DNA of 24,890 nt, from NCBI GenBank assembly GCA_004555055.1, contig SFJN01000014.1, positions 1 to 24,890 on the forward strand, written 5' to 3'. The position numbers were made by a program, and so were the translations under genes. This stretch comes from Bacteroidales bacterium. Lineage in GTDB: Bacteria; Bacteroidota; Bacteroidia; Bacteroidales; Bacteroidaceae. Below, piece after piece: positions 21,720-24,890 of the stretch; positions within the stretch are counted from its first letter, which is position 1, and each line of letters begins with the position of its first letter. The notes under the pieces are model-generated. The model was not told the DNA's origin, ran no database searches, and was given only the letters and a program-made list of their open reading frames with translations.

Positions 21720-24254
21720 TTACTCGCTCACAAATACCAGTGTGTAGGTGTCGTTGCCGTCATTGCGGATTTTGATTTTGCCCTTGTCAATCCAATCCGC
21801 CGCAGATGCCCAGGTCATGTAGGTGTAGGAATTACCCTTCTTGATTTGGACCATCTTGCTGCCGTGAGGGTTGTTGACCTTATCGGGGTCCAGGGTATCC
21901 GCCGTCTGGTTGTCCGGCAGCCAGGTGTTGTTGTAGTAGTCATACAGGCCAGTGCTGGACGTGAAGCCGTACTTCTTATAGTTGTTGGCGATGAAGCTCT
22001 TGGCGTCGGGTGCGCTCCGTGCAGCGGTCATCAGGCCGTCGTAGTCCTGCGCACTCCCGGTGCTTCCGCTACCACTGCTGCCGGAAGAGCTGCTCTTGGC
22101 CTTCGCCGCAGCCGCCACCTTCTGCGCAGTGATGTAGCTCTGTGCCTCGGTGGTCGTCATACCCATAGCCGACAGCTGGGACGCAGAGGGCATGATACCG
22201 GCAGCCAGCAGAATCTCACCGGCGCTTGCCAGCTTCTGCTCCTGCGCTGCCTGCTGTTCGTCGTAATACTGCTGCTGGTTGAACGCGAACTGCTTGGCGC
22301 TCAGGGTCTGCTGACCGTTATAGCTGCCCAGCAGGTCCGCCACCTTCAGGTCATACTCAGCCTGCCACTGCTGGAGGCTTGCATTGAACTGGGCAACGGA
22401 GAGGTTGTATTCAGCAGCCCACTGTTCCAGGCTCATCAGCTGGCTCAGATACTGCTGGCTCAGCGTCAGCAGCGCATCGGCCTTCTCGTACTCTCCCTGG
22501 GCCCGCAGGTCCGCGATTTGCCGGGAGGTGTCCGTCGCCAGCTTCGTCTGAGCGCTGTTCACCGCCAGCCGGTTCTGCGCAGCGGTGTTCATAATGGCGT
22601 CGTACTGCGCGGCTCCGATACCGCCCTTGTCGCCGCGAGACTCCGCGTACAGGGCCTGGTTATCCTTCGCCTTGGCCTCGTCAATGGCAATCTGGTTCCG
22701 CTGCTCCTGGTACTGCGCATCGGCGTCCTGTTTGGTCCGCAGCAGCTCCAGGATGGCCTGATTGGTGCCGAAGTCGATGGTGTTCTGCTGTTGCTGCTGG
22801 GCGTTCTGATACCACTGCTCCAGATAGCTGCCCATGTTGCCGGGGGTGTAGACATCCGCCGTACCGGGGCTCAGGTCCAGATTGCCGGACCCGGAGATAC
22901 CGCCGCCGACGGCACCGGACCCGCCGATGACGCTGTTGCCAGGCATGGGAGTGGTCTGCACGATAGGCACCGTGCCGTTGACGCCAGCAGGCGCGGAGTA
23001 ATCGAAGTTCCGGGCCGCAGTCGGTACGTCGGCGTCGTATCCGTTCTCCGTGGCGAACTGCTGGTAGGTCTTCACCTGACCCGTAGCCTGTGCCAGAGGA
23101 GAGGTATCGGTCCCCATCAGGTAACGGTAGTAGGCCGTCGCTCCGTCCTCCTGAGTAACAGGAAGTCCGTACTTCTGCCGTCGGTCATTCACAGCGGAGA
23201 TGACGCCGGAGTTATACACATTGCCCTGGTTGTCGATGGTGTAGCCATAGCCGCTTCGGATGGCGTTGGCCTTCGCGTTGGCCTCTGCCCAGGTCATGGT
23301 TCCGGCGTTCGCAGCGTCCCGGTAGCTCTGAATCAGGGCCACCTGCTCCGGCGTCAGAATCTCATTGTCGGTCCAGGCACCGGTCTTGTTATAGGTTCCG
23401 TTGGAGGCGTTGAGGTCCTTGTTGGGGAGGAAATCCGCCACACCCTTCGACGCCTTATAGGCATAGCCGTCCTCGTCATAGAACACCGTGTAACCGTTGG
23501 AGGTGGCATATCCGCCAGCCAGATCGGGACGACGGCTCATGTCCGCCTTGGTGCCGGTGGTGCTCTTCCAGTACGGGTTGTCGTTCAGGATAGGGGAGCC
23601 GTTCACGCCGATGGTATAGCCGCCGGTCACATAGCCAGGTCCCTTCACGAGCTCCTTGGTGCTTCCAACAGCTCCCAGGCCGGATGCCTTACCCGAAGAA
23701 CTACCGGCCAGGGTCTGGCTGAACTTCTGATTGGTGCCAATCATGTTGGGCTCCACGCCGCCGTACTGGTACTGGATTTTGTTGGCCCGCTCCTGCAACA
23801 GCTGAGCCCTCTCCGCAGCGGAGGTCGCGTTCTGAATGGCGGTGGTGTAGTCCATGTCCCGGTAGCCATACTGGTTCAGAGCGGGGAGTTGCGTAGTGGT
23901 GTTGGGAAGATTAGACGCAGTAGAGCCACCGGAATACACAGGAGTCTGAGACGGAGCGGCGTAGCTGGGAGTGCTCACGTTCCCGCCGGTGTTGCGGTTG
24001 CCGTTGGAGGAGGAGCCGCTGGAACCACGGCCATTGCTGATGGAGACAGCAGTGTCGATAGTGTCGCGGTCATTGTCTCGGCTGGCCTGAGAGTAGGTCT
24101 TGTCGCTGCCCCACATATTGGGCTCCTTGCCGCCGTACTTGTCGTCGATTTTGTTCTGGCGCTCCGCCTCCAGCTGGGAGGTGTCCTTGCCGGACGCCTT
24201 GGCCTCCTCGATGGCTTTGGAGTAGTCTTTACTCGGGTCGTAATATCCGGCCAT
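21720..24254 (-). CDS. Large repeat and coiled-coil late protein, possible virion or ejection protein
   Basis: The product is 844 residues from ATG 24254 with AAGGAGG upstream. The N-terminal part carries a duplicated module. The first copy (about 10-55) is DYSKAIEEAKASGKDTSQLE...NKIDDKYGGKEPNMWG, and the second (about 132-180) is DYTTAIQNATSAAERAQLLQ...NKIQYQYGGVEPNMIG. A weaker third relative occurs near YRDAANAGTMTWAEANAKANAI. The middle and C-terminal half are long Gln/Ala-rich helices (GGIGAAQYDAIMNTAAQNRL onward), then LLAAGIMPSASQLSAMGMT, a Ser/Gly linker and a beta-type end. No enzyme motif is seen. Its place between a wall-degrading fusion and the giant polyvalent protein suggests a tail-tip, internal virion or DNA-ejection component. 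Its stop lies 17 bases before the giant gene start. Confidence 0.75.
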   Translation of the reverse strand: MAGYYDPSKDYSKAIEEAKASGKDTSQLEAERQNKIDDKYGGKEPNMWGSDKTYSQASRDNDRDTIDTAVSISNGRGSSGSSSNGNRNTGGNVSTPSYAAPSQTPVYSGGSTASNLPNTTTQLPALNQYGYRDMDYTTAIQNATSAAERAQLLQERANKIQYQYGGVEPNMIGTNQKFSQTLAGSSSGKASGLGAVGSTKELVKGPGYVTGGYTIGVNGSPILNDNPYWKSTTGTKADMSRRPDLAGGYATSNGYTVFYDEDGYAYKASKGVADFLPNKDLNASNGTYNKTGAWTDNEILTPEQVALIQSYRDAANAGTMTWAEANAKANAIRSGYGYTIDNQGNVYNSGVISAVNDRRQKYGLPVTQEDGATAYYRYLMGTDTSPLAQATGQVKTYQQFATENGYDADVPTAARNFDYSAPAGVNGTVPIVQTTPMPGNSVIGGSGAVGGGISGSGNLDLSPGTADVYTPGNMGSYLEQWYQNAQQQQQNTIDFGTNQAILELLRTKQDADAQYQEQRNQIAIDEAKAKDNQALYAESRGDKGGIGAAQYDAIMNTAAQNRLAVNSAQTKLATDTSRQIADLRAQGEYEKADALLTLSQQYLSQLMSLEQWAAEYNLSVAQFNASLQQWQAEYDLKVADLLGSYNGQQTLSAKQFAFNQQQYYDEQQAAQEQKLASAGEILLAAGIMPSASQLSAMGMTTTEAQSYITAQKVAAAAKAKSSSSGSSGSGSTGSAQDYDGLMTAARSAPDAKSFIANNYKKYGFTSSTGLYDYYNNTWLPDNQTADTLDPDKVNNPHGSKMVQIKKGNSYTYMTWASAADWIDKGKIKIRNDGNDTYTLVFVSE

Positions 24255-24268
24255 TGGTCTGCGCCTCC

Positions 24269-24890
24269 TTATCCGTTCCAGTCACTGCGGTCCTCGCGCA
24301 CGTCGATGTGCGTGAAGCCCTGCGCCTTGTAAATGCCAACACCGCCCCAGTCGGGCATGATTTTCCGGGCGTAGGCAGCGACGTTCTCCACTTCCACACC
24401 CGTGACCGTGATGTCCGCAGCAGTGCCGTAGCAGTGCTGGCTCTGGTCCACACCGCCGACCTTGGTGTTGTACTGGGGCGTCCGGTACCCGCTGTTGATG
24501 TTGACCGCCTTGCCGAAGTGGTCCCGGATGCTCTGGAGCACCATGACCAGCCGTGGGGCTACCAGGACCGCGTCGCTGCCGTCCTTGCAGGCGAACTCCC
24601 GCACCCGGAAGTTGGAGGACAGCTTCTTCTCGCCGTCCTTCTTCTTGGAATACGCATTGATTTCCACCATGGGTCTCTCTCCTTTCGGTTCGTGGTCCGT
24701 CTGAGGCTTCAGCTTGACCACAAGGAAAAAGGGAATGACTCTGCCGTCACCGGTGAAGCCCTTCCCGTTCTTGTCCATGAAGCAGGTGGAGCCGCCGCCG
24801 TCCATCATAATGGCGTTGTCCCAGCCTGCTGTATAAAGAACGTCACGCAGCTGCTCCGGGGAGTAGTTGTTCTGCGTGACGTAATAGGCG
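24269..24890 (-). CDS. Phosphodiester glycosidase-M15 peptidase fusion, N-terminus cut off by window edge
   Basis: The frame is open to the right edge, giving 207 visible residues. The first visible part (AYYVTQNNYSPEQLRDVLYT, then IMMDGGGSTCFMDKNGKG and RVIPFFLVVKL) matches the end of a phosphodiester glycosidase (NAGPA-type) domain. After a short linker, a D-Ala-D-Ala carboxypeptidase/M15 domain follows. It has FRVREFACKDGSD, INSGYRTPQYNTKVGG, zinc-binding QHCYGTAADI (His-x3-Gly-x3-Asp in that segment) and FTHIDVR (third ligand). Together these suggest a peptidoglycan- or teichoic-acid-degrading lysin, either the endolysin or a virion wall hydrolase. An internal ATG at 24670 with AAAGGAGAG upstream could also yield the peptidase alone (133 residues). 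It heads the visible late operon, and its stop overlaps the next gene's ribosome site. Confidence 0.87.
   Translation of the reverse strand, partial: AYYVTQNNYSPEQLRDVLYTAGWDNAIMMDGGGSTCFMDKNGKGFTGDGRVIPFFLVVKLKPQTDHEPKGERPMVEINAYSKKKDGEKKLSSNFRVREFACKDGSDAVLVAPRLVMVLQSIRDHFGKAVNINSGYRTPQYNTKVGGVDQSQHCYGTAADITVTGVEVENVAAYARKIMPDWGGVGIYKAQGFTHIDVREDRSDWNG

Noticed and set aside
21492..24332. 946-codon open frame on the plus strand
   Set aside because: It is antisense to the 844-residue late protein. It is Val/Leu/Gly/His/Arg-rich, without motifs or a start signal, and spans several real gene boundaries.
1..24890. Transposon or insertion sequence
   Set aside because: No transposase-like protein was found. 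The repeats seen are short and fit regulatory or attachment roles.

Overview
This window looks like part of a temperate tailed-phage genome, or a prophage, from a GC-rich gut-type Clostridia host (Oscillospiraceae-like). The evidence is GC-rich coding sequence, strong AAGGAGG-type ribosome binding sites, and a Firmicutes-siphophage early cassette: DUF2800, DUF2815 and family-A DNA polymerase. It also has a repressor/ImmA pair, a tyrosine integrase, and a very large polyvalent protein of the kind found in Clostridia phages. The host assignment is an inference from gene style. No bacterial housekeeping gene, rRNA or tRNA is visible.

Layout. Positions 1-8094 are a leftward early operon, read from right to left. 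It runs from a Cro-like regulator through an excisionase-like HTH protein, two accessory proteins, a Cas4-like DUF2800 nuclease, the DUF2815 ssDNA-binding-type protein, a small conserved phage protein and DNA polymerase. It ends with a membrane cassette (anchored lytic transglycosylase, 58-residue membrane peptide, SPFH/prohibitin-like protein) and a cut-off conserved phage protein. Many of these genes overlap by 1-11 bases, so translation is probably coupled. Positions 8095-8248 are a divergent control region with opposed promoters. With the gap upstream of the excisionase-like gene, it carries four copies of a 15-bp dyad operator, TTCRC-N5-GTGWW. Positions 8249-11221 are the rightward lysogeny module: repressor, ImmA-type peptidase, a membrane protein, an acidic protein and integrase. 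Positions 11222-11413 are a probable attP region with integrase-arm-like repeats. They are followed by a bidirectional terminator at 11414-11459. Positions 11465-24890 are the end of a leftward late operon: a phosphodiester glycosidase-M15 peptidase fusion (cut by the window edge), an 844-residue repeat/coiled-coil protein, and a 3412-residue polyvalent protein.

The most notable object is the 3412-residue protein. It strings together a zincin protease-like domain (HEAGH), a conserved block with a CPVC motif, another unnamed conserved block, a MuF-C/BECR-nuclease-like domain, an ADP-ribosyltransferase-like domain and a long helical, partly hydrophobic C-terminal region. Five short [KR][YF]S[IV] motifs (residues 1001, 1804, 2021, 2245, 2473) sit at the joins. 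This suggests an injected effector polyprotein that may be cut into separate enzymes. A 66-codon gene with its own strong ribosome binding site is nested in another frame at 19297-19497, exactly where the giant protein becomes Gly/Ser/Glu-rich linker.

Late genes lie directly beyond the putative attP next to int. The sequence is therefore more likely a free or circular phage genome than a prophage integrated at that site. No gene-free stretch exceeds 300 bases; the longest is 11222-11464.
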